NCBI GenBank assembly: GCA_001414325.1
Contig: LLKB01000001.1
Span: forward strand, 634,437-698,436
Origin: Butyribacter intestini
GTDB lineage: Bacteria; Bacillota; Clostridia; Lachnospirales; Lachnospiraceae
Direction: 5' to 3'
DNA length: 64,000 nucleotides
Shown here: positions 33,968 through 41,967 of the stretch, piece after piece
Position numbering within the stretch: position 1 is the stretch's first letter
How the letters are laid out: each line of letters opens with the position of its first letter
The notes under the pieces: generated by a model
Databases searched by the model: none
Told to the model about the DNA's origin: nothing
The model's input: only the letters and a program-made list of their open reading frames with translations
Program-made: the position numbers and the translations under genes

Positions 33968-34753
33968 CTAACATGGTGCAAAGTTAATGTTGTTACTAAA
34001 AGATAAAGCATAGTTTGCATCATCTGAAGATCCACGTTCGCGAGAAAGTCGTAGATATGTTTTCCTGATCTTATATGAATAAGTACAGAATTTTGATATT
34101 TTATCTGGCGGTCCAGTGCTGCTTCTTGAGACTACTGGATCATAGGTAATTGCAGCAGGTAGAAGTTTTGTCTCAGTAAAGTAAGAAACGAAATTCTCTA
34201 GAAACTGTTTAAAACGCTCTGCTATAGCATGAATAAATTCACGCATGTTTTCATATAATTCCTGCATACGAGATGCAATAGAATCATTAATAGCTTGTAC
34301 TAACCCGCCAACTCCAGCAAATAATTCAACCATATTAGTTGCTGCATGAGCGATTGGAGAAACACTACTTTCAATAACAGCATTACTTACTTCTAAGGAA
34401 TCCTCCAGCAATTTTGAAGGAAGACTGTCTGAGATAATCTCAGCGGCTTCAGATGCAGCTTGCAATGCGGGAGAATCATAAATAGTAGTACATGCTTCGA
34501 CAGCGGAAGTGGTAGATTCAACAATTGAATTATCCAGCATGGAAGATGCCATATTGCAGGCAGTCATTGCACCTTCTAAAGCTCCTGTAGGAATAGAAGC
34601 AGCAACTGAACTAACAGTAGCAAGTGCGGCTGACATTCCGGCAACATTTACAGACTGGCTAATTCTATTGCTGACAGCTAAAGTTTCTTCCAATCCATCT
34701 ATATGAGGAATAGTAATATTCGGAATAATCACATCGTACATATCCTGGCTCAA
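33968..34753 (-). CDS. hypothetical Ala/Ser-rich 261-aa protein under its own operator-controlled promoter
   Basis: TTG at 34753 is preceded by AAAGGTGGTGAAATT. Residues 30-150 are Ala/Ser/Val-rich (GMSAALATVSSVAASIPTGA, then ALEGAMTACNMASSM), the centre is helical (ENMREFIHAIAERFKQFLEN), and the C-terminal 50 residues are polar and basic. The family is unknown. The tail looks different in composition, and a frameshift cannot be excluded. Its promoter contains a perfect palindrome, so it is likely repressed in the lysogen or by another factor. Confidence 0.55.
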   Translation of the reverse strand: MSQDMYDVIIPNITIPHIDGLEETLAVSNRISQSVNVAGMSAALATVSSVAASIPTGALEGAMTACNMASSMLDNSIVESTTSAVEACTTIYDSPALQAASEAAEIISDSLPSKLLEDSLEVSNAVIESSVSPIAHAATNMVELFAGVGGLVQAINDSIASRMQELYENMREFIHAIAERFKQFLENFVSYFTETKLLPAAITYDPVVSRSSTGPPDKISKFCTYSYKIRKTYLRLSRERGSSDDANYALSFSNNINFAPC

Positions 34754-34793
34754 AATTTCACCACCTTTCTCAAATGTATTTTTCTATAATAAT

Positions 34794-34822
34794 ATTATAC
34801 ACAACTATATATAGTGTTTCAA
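34794..34822 (-). promoter_or_regulatory. minus-strand promoter with palindromic operator in the spacer
   Basis: On the minus strand TTGAAA (34822-34817), 17 bases, TATAAT (34799-34794). The spacer holds the perfect 12-base palindrome ACTATATATAGT (34804-34815). Confidence 0.75.
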
Positions 34823-34949
34823 GTACAATAAATGACTGATTATACACAATATGTAGTAAGATATCCACAAAGTTGTTCACAGCATATAAGGTGAGGAAAA
34901 GGACACAGTGCAAACTTATGTAAAAAAGTATGGCACCGGTCCTTTTAGT

Positions 34950-35519
34950 TTATGCTGCTTGGAACAATTCAATCATTTGTAACTCGAATGGTTCGTATTC
35001 GATTAGTCCATATTGCATCCATTTCTGATAGTATGAGTAAAGGTACATGGAAGCCTCGCCGGATACATCAAAAATTATTGCGACATCCCAAGGAGATTCA
35101 CATTTTGCAATATTGACAAGTGGTGGAGGAGCAATGCTATATTTTGCAAAAAAATTAGCTTCAGCTTCTTTTTCTTCATAAGAAAGATCACCATTCTCGA
35201 AATGTCCAAGATATATGTGTCCTATCTCATGAAAAATCGTCCATCGTTGTCTTTGATTACTGTTAAAGTCATTATAGAAGATAAACCAGCGATACATTCC
35301 AGTATCGGGCATCTGTCTTAATACAGAAAAGCCATCGGAGCTATACTCCATAGCAAGTCTGAGCTGATGATCTGTTAGAGAAGAATACGGAACAAGTGTG
35401 TAGTATAATTTCCGGGCAATCTCATAACAGTCAATGGGATAAGATACAACCTCGCATTCTTCATACATGAAAAGAACCTCATGCTTTATCTGGTCGTATC
35501 TATTGGCGGGTAAAAACAA
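34950..35519 (-). CDS. ImmA/IrrE-type metallopeptidase
   Basis: The 189-aa protein has the zinc peptidase motif WTIFHEIGHIYLGH (about 93-106) and a downstream Glu in EEKEAEANFFAKY, the normal ImmA/IrrE (COG2856) layout. The start is TTG at 35519 with GGAAGGATGATT upstream. It follows the repressor gene by six bases. In ICEBs1-like systems such an enzyme cleaves the cognate repressor to trigger induction; the same role is likely here. Confidence 0.88.
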   Translation of the reverse strand: MFLPANRYDQIKHEVLFMYEECEVVSYPIDCYEIARKLYYTLVPYSSLTDHQLRLAMEYSSDGFSVLRQMPDTGMYRWFIFYNDFNSNQRQRWTIFHEIGHIYLGHFENGDLSYEEKEAEANFFAKYSIAPPPLVNIAKCESPWDVAIIFDVSGEASMYLYSYYQKWMQYGLIEYEPFELQMIELFQAA

Positions 35520-35525
35520 AAATAA

Positions 35526-35861
35526 TCATCCTTCCTGGTCATCTGACTCAAAAAGTGCATTTACCAACTCTGTTTTCTGTTTTCTTGTCATATACTGCGC
35601 GTTACGAGCGATTAGCCGATGAATCTGGTAGTATTCGCTATCGAAATCACTTTTTTCTTCTGTTCCTAATAAGTAATCAGAAGTGGTGTGTAGCGCATTT
35701 GCGATATTAGCAATGACCGGTCCTTTAGGGGTTCGATCTCCGCTGATATATCGTGACATGGAAACTTCAGTGACACCAACTTTGTCAGCAAGCTCTCTCT
35801 GTGTCAATCCGCTTTTTTTCAATAAATCAGCAATCCTACCTCCTAAGTTATTTTCGTTCAT
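35526..35861 (-). CDS. CI-like XRE family repressor
   Basis: The 111-aa protein has an N-terminal HTH (GGRIADLLKKSGLTQRELAD, then KVGVTEVSMSRYISGDRTPK) in residues 5-60 and a helical C-terminus that probably dimerises. ATG follows AGAAAGAGGTAAATACA. It precedes the ImmA-like gene in an operon read from the leftward promoter at 36201-36229. It should bind the repeated ACTTACC sites in the switch region. Confidence 0.92.
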   Translation of the reverse strand: MNENNLGGRIADLLKKSGLTQRELADKVGVTEVSMSRYISGDRTPKGPVIANIANALHTTSDYLLGTEEKSDFDSEYYQIHRLIARNAQYMTRKQKTELVNALFESDDQEG

Positions 35862-36009
35862 TGTATTTACCTCTTTCTAAATATGGATTTGCATATGCTT
35901 TGCATGGCTCTTTCAGCTCTGCGTCTTTTGCATTTTGCAGTGTATGGCTTACTTTCTTTTTTATGGGGATTTTCTGCTTACTTTCTATCGCATATGGTGT
36001 GGCCATCAT
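35848..36009 (-). CDS. possible 53-aa leader ORF overlapping the repressor start
   Basis: On the minus strand ATGATG at 36009 follows GAAAGGATCGCTTGGT. The frame (MMATPYAIESKQKIPIKKKV and on) runs 53 codons, ending 14 bases inside the repressor gene. It lies between the leftward promoter and the repressor, so coupled translation is plausible. The sequence is basic and unrecognised. Plus-strand frames here lack ribosome sites. Confidence 0.4.
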   Translation of the reverse strand: MMATPYAIESKQKIPIKKKVSHTLQNAKDAELKEPCKAYANPYLERGKYNERK

Positions 36010-36190
36010 ACCAAGCGATCCTTTCTATTATATACAGCCCCGATGATTTTAATTCAGCACCAACTGGTTGTTGCATTAATGACTGGCTCTATCTAGTCCT
36101 GCACTACAGCAATCACGCAAATACTCTTGCATTCTCTTTTGTAGTTTTTATCATTGTTCTTTTTCGTTTGTTAATGAGGATTGCTTCTTC

Positions 36191-36372
36191 ATTTACCGAA
36201 AGTATAACAGAACTTACCAAATGTGTCAATAGAAAAAATAATTGGAAAGTGTGAAAATGCCGAAAAAGCCTGTAAATAAAGGAAAAACCAGAATGAAAGT
36301 AAAAACAAATGGTAAATTCGGTGTTGACAACTTACCGTTTGTTTAATATAATCTATGTAAACTTACCGAAAG
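36191..36372. promoter_or_regulatory. lysogeny switch: divergent promoters with repeated operators
   Basis: Leftward promoter on the minus strand: TTGACA (36229-36224), 17 bases, TATACT (36206-36201). Rightward promoter: TTGACA (36324-36329), 17 bases, TATAAT (36347-36352). Operator-like repeats of (A)CTTACCRAA or TTTACCGAA occur at 36192-36201, 36212-36221, 36330-36340 (CTTACCGTTTG) and 36360-36370, overlapping both promoters. Another, ACTTACCAAACG, lies at about 36590 inside the Cro-like gene. The rest of 36010-36383 has no gene that I can support. Confidence 0.8.
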
Positions 36373-36383
36373 GAGGAAGCGAG

Positions 36384-36644
36384 ATGAATGTTCGAATGCT
36401 TAAAGCAAAGCGCGTGGAGCGCAACCTTCGTCAGAAGGATCTGGCAAATGCTCTTGGAATCACAGAGAAAGCAATGTGCCATAAAGAATGTAGCGAAGAG
36501 AACAAGTTCAAAGCGACAGAGATGTTAACTCTGGTTGATGAGCTAAACTTATCGTTCTCGGAGTTTGATGCTATTTTTTTTAATCACGAACTTACCAAAC
36601 GTTTAAGAAGAACAGCTCAAAAGCAAACAACTGGAAAGCAATAG
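36384..36644 (+). CDS. Cro-like XRE family regulator
   Basis: The 86-aa HTH protein (MLKAKRVERNLRQKDLANAL; GITEKAMCHKECSEENKFKA) starts at the ATG after AAAGGAGGAAGCGAG, just downstream of the rightward promoter and last operator. It is the first gene of the lytic/replication transcript and the expected antagonist of the leftward repressor. Confidence 0.85.
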   Translation: MNVRMLKAKRVERNLRQKDLANALGITEKAMCHKECSEENKFKATEMLTLVDELNLSFSEFDAIFFNHELTKRLRRTAQKQTTGKQ

Positions 36645-36760
36645 TGAAAGAAAAAGGAATGGAATCAACCACCTGCCCTGGAAAGCTAACGGAAGATACA
36701 CATTCCCAAATCAACTGAGAACAGTATACCATAGCTGTTCTGGAAAGGAAAGAAAATTTT

Positions 36761-37300
36761 ATGGATAAGATTTTTATTTGTTCTCCATATAGAGGAGACG
36801 TCAAAAAGAACATCGAAAACGTAAAACGTTATTGCAACTATTTCTCATATGAAGGAATTCCGATTGCACCTCACTTATATTTCACACAGTTTCTGGATGA
36901 AAAATATGACAGATATAAAGGAATGCGTTGGGGGAAAGCACTTCTGGCTGAATGTAAAGAAATGTATGTTTTTGCTGATGAAGTAACCGAAGGCATGATT
37001 GAGGAAATCCAAGAAGCGCGTAAGCTGCATATTCCAATTAAGTTTTATAACTCTGATATGGAAGAAATCAACTACGATGCGCTGATTATTAATGATCGCA
37101 TCGGCGTGGGATATAAGCAGATTATTGAAGAAACCATAAATCCGGATGGAGGAAAACATATCTGCCCATATGCAGGAAAGTGTAGCAAGAGCTGTGCGAA
37201 GGAGCCTGAGAAAAAGGAATCGGACAAACCTGTAGTAACTGAGAATGATGAAAATGATTGGAGAGCCAGACTCTTAGCTCATTTCAACAGAGGACATTAA
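36761..37300 (+). CDS. nucleoside 2-deoxyribosyltransferase-like / DUF4406-type protein
   Basis: The 179-aa protein begins MDKIFICSPYRGDVKKNIEN, the glycosidase-like Rossmann start seen in DUF4406 and deoxyribosyltransferase relatives. HLYFTQFLDE and FADEVTEGMIEEI follow. The C-terminal 50 residues hold a Cys cluster (HICPYAGKCSKSC) that is not part of the core fold. It is a common early gene of Firmicutes phages, possibly acting on nucleotides. Confidence 0.75.
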   Translation: MDKIFICSPYRGDVKKNIENVKRYCNYFSYEGIPIAPHLYFTQFLDEKYDRYKGMRWGKALLAECKEMYVFADEVTEGMIEEIQEARKLHIPIKFYNSDMEEINYDALIINDRIGVGYKQIIEETINPDGGKHICPYAGKCSKSCAKEPEKKESDKPVVTENDENDWRARLLAHFNRGH

Positions 37301-37314
37301 GGAGGTAGCGACAT

Positions 37315-37677
37315 ATGACACCGATTGAAGCAATTAATAATGTAGCAAAAGCATATCAGGATTTAGCAGTTGTGCTTCTTGCAGTAGCAGATAAGACAGT
37401 AGGAGTTCCAGCAGGACAGGCTATGAAGGTAGATTCGGAAGAAGCTCCTGGAAGTAAGGAAAATAAGACAGAGGAAAAGCAGGCTGCAAAGGATACGAAG
37501 TCAGTAAAAAAAAGTATCACGATTGAGCAGGTACGTGCAGTTATGGCGGAAAAGAGCCAGGCCGGACTTACTTTTAAAGTGAAGGAACTGTTGGAAAAGT
37601 ACGGAGCGAATAAGCTCTCTGCAGTTAACCCTGATGATTATGCAGATTTGATGGAAGAAGCTGCGCAGCTTAAATAG
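37315..37677 (+). CDS. Rrp5-like phage early protein
   Basis: The 120-aa protein has a helical N-terminus (EAINNVAKAYQDLAVVLLAV), a Lys/Glu linker and a C-terminal motif ITIEQVRAVMAEKSQAGLTF with KELLEKYGANKLS. Databases often label this family 'rRNA biogenesis protein Rrp5', without functional support in phages. It lies in the replication operon 14 bases after the previous gene. Confidence 0.7.
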   Translation: MTPIEAINNVAKAYQDLAVVLLAVADKTVGVPAGQAMKVDSEEAPGSKENKTEEKQAAKDTKSVKKSITIEQVRAVMAEKSQAGLTFKVKELLEKYGANKLSAVNPDDYADLMEEAAQLK

Positions 37678-37688
37678 GAGGTATTGAC

Positions 37689-38048
37689 ATGAGTGATTTT
37701 AATAGAGGCGACATTGTGTTTGTAGAGAATCCGATGCAGACACCACATGGACATGTAGTAGCTGGTAACCATCCGGCGGTAGTGATTCAGAATGATGCTG
37801 GAAATGAGCATTCCAATAACCTGATTATTGCCTATATCACATCTCAGCTTAAGAGACTGGAGCTTCCAACACATGTGGTTCTTCAGTGGTATGGCGGACT
37901 TAAGAAGGTGTCTGTAGTTCAGACAGAACAGCTTGCCACTATCGACAAAGGTGATGTGATTTCAGTTATCGATCATCTTACGGATGCAGATATGGCAAGA
38001 GTTGACAGAGCCATTATCGCATCTCTTGGACTGGAGGTGAGCGCCTAA
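37689..38048 (+). CDS. MazF/PemK-like endoribonuclease toxin homologue
   Basis: The 119-aa protein has the MazF fold motifs: NRGDIVFVENP (about 4-14), HPAVVIQND (about 28-36), NLIIAYITSQ and VVQTEQLATIDKGDV. The basic-patch and active-site region (R5 in the loop, T52 in YITSQ) is present. No MazE-like antitoxin is adjacent. It lies in the middle of the phage replication operon and overlaps the next gene by one base. It may act on host mRNA or be regulated by a distant partner. Confidence 0.85.
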   Translation: MSDFNRGDIVFVENPMQTPHGHVVAGNHPAVVIQNDAGNEHSNNLIIAYITSQLKRLELPTHVVLQWYGGLKKVSVVQTEQLATIDKGDVISVIDHLTDADMARVDRAIIASLGLEVSA

Positions 38049-39184
38049 TGCCACCAGAGGTACATTCGATCCTCGGTGCATCGGCTGCGGACAGATGGAT
38101 GAATTGTACTCCATCTGCCCAGCTTACAGCCGGTATGGAGGATGAGACAACAACCTTTGCTGCTGAGGGTACAGCGGCACACGCTCTCTGTGAATGGAAA
38201 GTTCGTAAGGCATTAAAGATGAGAGCTGGAAGAAGACCAACCAGTGATTACTGGACAGATGAGATGGAGGAGTTCACTGATGATTATCGTGACTTCATCA
38301 TGGATTTGGTCGGACAGGCAAAGCAGCAGTGTAAGGATCCGGTGACACTGATTGAGCAGCATTTAGATTTCTCTTGCTATGTGCCAGACGGTTTTGGTAC
38401 AGGAGATTTCCTTTTGGTAGCGGATAAGGAATTGAATGTTGTGGATTTCAAGTATGGAAGGGGCGTGGCTGTGTACGCAGACCACAATCCACAAATGATG
38501 CTTTATGCGCTTGGTGCGTTGAATTTGTTTGATTGCTTGTATGACATTGAGCAGGTAACAATGACGATTTTCCAGCCAAGATTATCAAGTATCAGTACTT
38601 GGACCATTACTGCAGCAGAGCTTTATCAGTGGGCCGAGGAAGTATTAAAGCCGAAGGCAGAGCTTGCAGCCAAGGGAGAAGGAGAGTTTGTATCCGGATC
38701 CTGGTGCAGATTCTGTAAGGCGAGAAATACGTGTCGTGCAAGAGCTGAGAGTTTCTTGGAACTTGCCAAGATGGAGTTCCAGCCGCCAGCACTTTTATCT
38801 GATGAGGAAGTCGCAGAGGTGATGGAAAAAGCAGACGAGCTTAGTAAATGGGCCAATGATGTGATGGCGTATGCGCAGGCGGAAGCTATCGAGAATGGTA
38901 AACATTGGAATGGTTATAAGCTGGTGGAAGGCCGGTCAGTGAGAAAATTCTCGGACGAAGCCAAGGTGGAAGCGGCAGCAAAAGAGGCAGGTTATACAGA
39001 TATTTATAACAAGTCACTGATTACGCTTACAGCCTTTGAAAAACTTATGGGTAAGAAAACCTTTGCTGATGTTTTGGGACAGTATGTTACAAAGCCAGCA
39101 GGTAAATTAACGCTCGTTCCGGTGAGCGATAAAAGACCGGAAGTATCAGTAAACACAGTAAATGATGAATTTCAGGAGGATTAG
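38048..39184 (+). CDS. DUF2800 Cas4/RecB-like nuclease
   Basis: The 378-aa protein begins with the family signature HSILGASAADRWMNCTPSAQ and has AAEGTAAHALCEWK (about 37-50), the nuclease core NVVDFKYGRGVAV (about 139-151) and a Cys cluster WCRFCKARNTCRARAE (about 220-235) that fits a 4Fe-4S site. It is the usual partner of the DUF2815 and polymerase genes in phage replication or recombination. ATG overlaps the upstream stop. Confidence 0.88.
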   Translation: MPPEVHSILGASAADRWMNCTPSAQLTAGMEDETTTFAAEGTAAHALCEWKVRKALKMRAGRRPTSDYWTDEMEEFTDDYRDFIMDLVGQAKQQCKDPVTLIEQHLDFSCYVPDGFGTGDFLLVADKELNVVDFKYGRGVAVYADHNPQMMLYALGALNLFDCLYDIEQVTMTIFQPRLSSISTWTITAAELYQWAEEVLKPKAELAAKGEGEFVSGSWCRFCKARNTCRARAESFLELAKMEFQPPALLSDEEVAEVMEKADELSKWANDVMAYAQAEAIENGKHWNGYKLVEGRSVRKFSDEAKVEAAAKEAGYTDIYNKSLITLTAFEKLMGKKTFADVLGQYVTKPAGKLTLVPVSDKRPEVSVNTVNDEFQED

Positions 39185-39188
39185 AATT

Positions 39189-39740
39189 ATGGCTAAGATT
39201 ATGAACGGTAACAGAGTGGTAACTAACGAGGTAAGACTTTCTTATGCAAATGTGTGGAAGCCAAAGAGTATCAATGGATCAGATGAGAAGTATAGTGTTT
39301 CTCTTATTATTCCAAAGAGCGACACAGAAACCATTTCTCTTATCAACAAGGCTATTGACCAGGCAATCACAGATGGCATTTCAAAGTTTGGTGGTAAGAA
39401 GCCAAACAAGGGAGCTTTAAAGCTGCCGCTCAGAGATGGGGACGTTGAGAAAGACGATGAGGCCTATGCTGATTCCTACTTTATCAACTGCAATTCCAAA
39501 ACAGCACCTCAGATTGTTGGTCTGGATAGAATGCCGATCACAGATGAGACAGAAGTCTACAGCGGCTGCTATGCGAAGGTATCTGTTAATTTCTATGCGT
39601 TTAATACAAATGGAAATAAAGGTATCGCTTGTGGACTTGGTAACATTCAGAAGGTCAGAGATGGTGAGAGCTTAGGCGGTGGAAGAGTAACTGCAGCAGA
39701 TGACTTTGGTGCCGCTGATGATGACGAGTTTTTAAATTAA
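39189..39740 (+). CDS. DUF2815 single-strand DNA-binding-type protein
   Basis: The 183-aa protein starts at ATG 39189 after AGGAGGATTAGAATT. NEVRLSYANVWKPKSINGSD and the C-terminal acidic tail (DDFGAADDDEFLN) fit the DUF2815 family, an OB-fold-like ssDNA-binding protein of phage replication modules. An acidic tail is typical of SSB-like proteins that recruit partners. Confidence 0.87.
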   Translation: MAKIMNGNRVVTNEVRLSYANVWKPKSINGSDEKYSVSLIIPKSDTETISLINKAIDQAITDGISKFGGKKPNKGALKLPLRDGDVEKDDEAYADSYFINCNSKTAPQIVGLDRMPITDETEVYSGCYAKVSVNFYAFNTNGNKGIACGLGNIQKVRDGESLGGGRVTAADDFGAADDDEFLN

Positions 39741-39837
39741 CAGCTTCTAATATAAGAAGCAAAGGAAGCCTGGAAGGTATATAGCCTTCCAGGTGATTCC
39801 AATCAACCACTTACGAATTAAGAAAGGTGATAGAAAA

Positions 39838-41775
39838 ATGAAGAGATTAAATATTGATATTGAAACATACAGCGAAGCAGATCTTTTAAAGTCGGGTGTC
39901 TATAAATACGTAGATCAATCATCCGGCTTTGAAGTTCTGCTTTTTGGTTATGCAGTAGATGGTGGAGAAGTGAAGGTGATTGACCTTGCAAGAGGGGAAA
40001 AATTACCGGAGGAGATTATAAAGGCACTTAAGAGTCCGGATGTTTTGAAGTATGCATTTAATGCACAGTTTGAACGTGTGTGCCTTGGTGCATATTTGGG
40101 AGAATATCTGGAGCCGGAGAGCTGGCGCTGTACGATGGTTGCTTCCTTATATTTAGGTTTGCCGGGTTCCTTAGCACAAGTAGGTGCAGTGCTTGGAGTG
40201 GAAAAACAGAAGCTGGAGTCAGGAAAGGACCTTATTAAATATTTCTCAGTGCCATGTAAAGCAACGAAAAGTAATGGTGGGAGAACAAGAAATCTTCCAC
40301 AGCATGACCTGGAAAAATGGCAGCAGTTTGTAAGTTATAACAAGCGAGATGTGGAAACAGAGATGGAGATACTTGATCGAGTTAGTTTATTCCCTGTTCC
40401 GGAGTTTTTGTGGAAGCAATATGCGGAGGATCAGCGTATTAACGATTTAGGAATCGAGCTTGATATGGAGCTTGTGTCACAGGCCATCAAATGTAATGAA
40501 GAATCCAGGGATAAATATTTAAAGAGAGCACAGCAGCTTACCGGTCTTGAAAATCCTAACTCACCAATACAGCTTAAAGAGTGGATTAACGCAAAAGGTG
40601 TTCAGATGGATAGTCTTGCCAAAGCAGAAGTGGCAGCGGTTATGGATCAGGTATCTGGTGATGTAAAAGAGGTGCTGGAGCTTAGACAGCTTTTGTCGAA
40701 GTCGTCAGTTAAGAAGTATGTTGCGATGCAGACTTGCCGCTGCAGTGATGGGAGAGCACATGGTTTATTGCAGTTTTATGGCGCGAACAGAACAGGTCGT
40801 TGGGCTGGACGACTTATTCAGGTGCAGAACCTTCCGCAAAATCACATTCCCGATTTGAAGGTCGCCAGAGATCTTGTAAAGTCTGGTTGCTTTGAGGCGG
40901 TAGAGCTTTTGTATGATTCGATTCCGGATACATTGTCACAACTTATACGAACAGCATTTGTACCAAGAAGTGGTTGCAAGTTTATGGTTGCGGACTTCAG
41001 CGCAATCGAAGCCAGAGTGATTGCATGGCTTGCTGGGGAGAGTTGGCGACAGGAAGTATTTAAGAATAATGGAGATATTTATTGTGCATCTGCATCCCAG
41101 ATGTTTGGGGTTCCTGTTGAAAAGCATGGAGTAAATGCAGAACTTAGACAAAAAGGTAAGATTGCAGAGCTTGCACTGGGGTATGGCGGTGGCGAAGGCG
41201 CTATGAAGTCAATGGGTGCCATTGATATGGGACTTACAGAGGAGGAATTAAAACCTATCGTAGATTCTTGGCGTCAGTCCAATCCCAACATTGTAAAGCT
41301 GTGGTGGGACGTTCATAAGTGTGTAATCAAAGCAGTAAGGGATAGACAGCCGCAGGAATATAAGTGCTTGCGATTCACATTTGAAAAAGGCATCTTGTTT
41401 ATTCATTTGCCGAGTGGTAGACGTCTGGCTTATGTGAAACCGAAGATTTATCGCAATGAATATGATAGAGACGAAATTTCTTATATGGGTGTGGATGCTT
41501 CAAAGAAATGGGGAGATATCAGCTCGTATGGACCAAAGTTCGTGGAAAACATTATTCAGGCGATGAGCAGAGATATCTTGGCAGAAGCCATGAGTAGACT
41601 GCTTGCTGCCGGATACAAGATTGTAATGCATGTACATGATGAAGCAGTAATAGAGGCACCGATTGATGCATCTTTAGAAGATGCTTGTCAGATTATGTCG
41701 AAAGCGCCGGAGTGGACGCCAGGACTGATACTTAACGCAGCAGGTTATGAGTGTGAATTTTATCAGAAGGATTAG
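39838..41775 (+). CDS. phage family A DNA polymerase
   Basis: The 645-aa polymerase has a 3'-5' exonuclease domain (DIETYSEADL, about 6-15; FNAQFERV, about 75). Polymerase motif A is VADFSAIEARVIAWLAGE (about 385), motif B is RQKGKIAELALGYGGGEGA (about 437) and motif C is VMHVHDEAVIE (about 598). The ATG at 39838 follows AAGAAAGGTGATAGAAA. It replicates the phage genome with the primase-helicase downstream. Confidence 0.95.
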   Translation: MKRLNIDIETYSEADLLKSGVYKYVDQSSGFEVLLFGYAVDGGEVKVIDLARGEKLPEEIIKALKSPDVLKYAFNAQFERVCLGAYLGEYLEPESWRCTMVASLYLGLPGSLAQVGAVLGVEKQKLESGKDLIKYFSVPCKATKSNGGRTRNLPQHDLEKWQQFVSYNKRDVETEMEILDRVSLFPVPEFLWKQYAEDQRINDLGIELDMELVSQAIKCNEESRDKYLKRAQQLTGLENPNSPIQLKEWINAKGVQMDSLAKAEVAAVMDQVSGDVKEVLELRQLLSKSSVKKYVAMQTCRCSDGRAHGLLQFYGANRTGRWAGRLIQVQNLPQNHIPDLKVARDLVKSGCFEAVELLYDSIPDTLSQLIRTAFVPRSGCKFMVADFSAIEARVIAWLAGESWRQEVFKNNGDIYCASASQMFGVPVEKHGVNAELRQKGKIAELALGYGGGEGAMKSMGAIDMGLTEEELKPIVDSWRQSNPNIVKLWWDVHKCVIKAVRDRQPQEYKCLRFTFEKGILFIHLPSGRRLAYVKPKIYRNEYDRDEISYMGVDASKKWGDISSYGPKFVENIIQAMSRDILAEAMSRLLAAGYKIVMHVHDEAVIEAPIDASLEDACQIMSKAPEWTPGLILNAAGYECEFYQKD

Positions 41776-41787
41776 GAGGATTTTACA

Positions 41788-41967
41788 ATGAATGAGGCAA
41801 TCAGAGAATTAAATGCAATTAAGGCGCGGATTCCGCAGCAGACCTATCGTACCATTATTGGCCAGATGAGAGCCGGAGATCTTGGTGGAGCTACAGTAGG
41901 AATCAACCGCTTAAAGAAAAAACTTGCAAAGGAGGATGCAGCAAATGAGAATCGCAGTCGGAAATAG
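41788..41967 (+). CDS. small 59-aa phage protein
   Basis: The ATG at 41788 follows AGGAGGATTTTACA. The 59-codon frame (NEAIRELNAIKARIPQQTYR; GDLGGATVGINRLKKKL) is helical and basic and overlaps the next gene start. This small ORF is usually found between polymerase and VapE-like genes. Confidence 0.75.
   Translation: MNEAIRELNAIKARIPQQTYRTIIGQMRAGDLGGATVGINRLKKKLAKEDAANENRSRK

Noticed and set aside
35883-36254. Plus-strand 123-codon hydrophobic frame in the lysogeny switch
   Set aside because: No ribosome site, and it runs against the leftward promoter and leader. A minus-strand 53-codon frame fits better.
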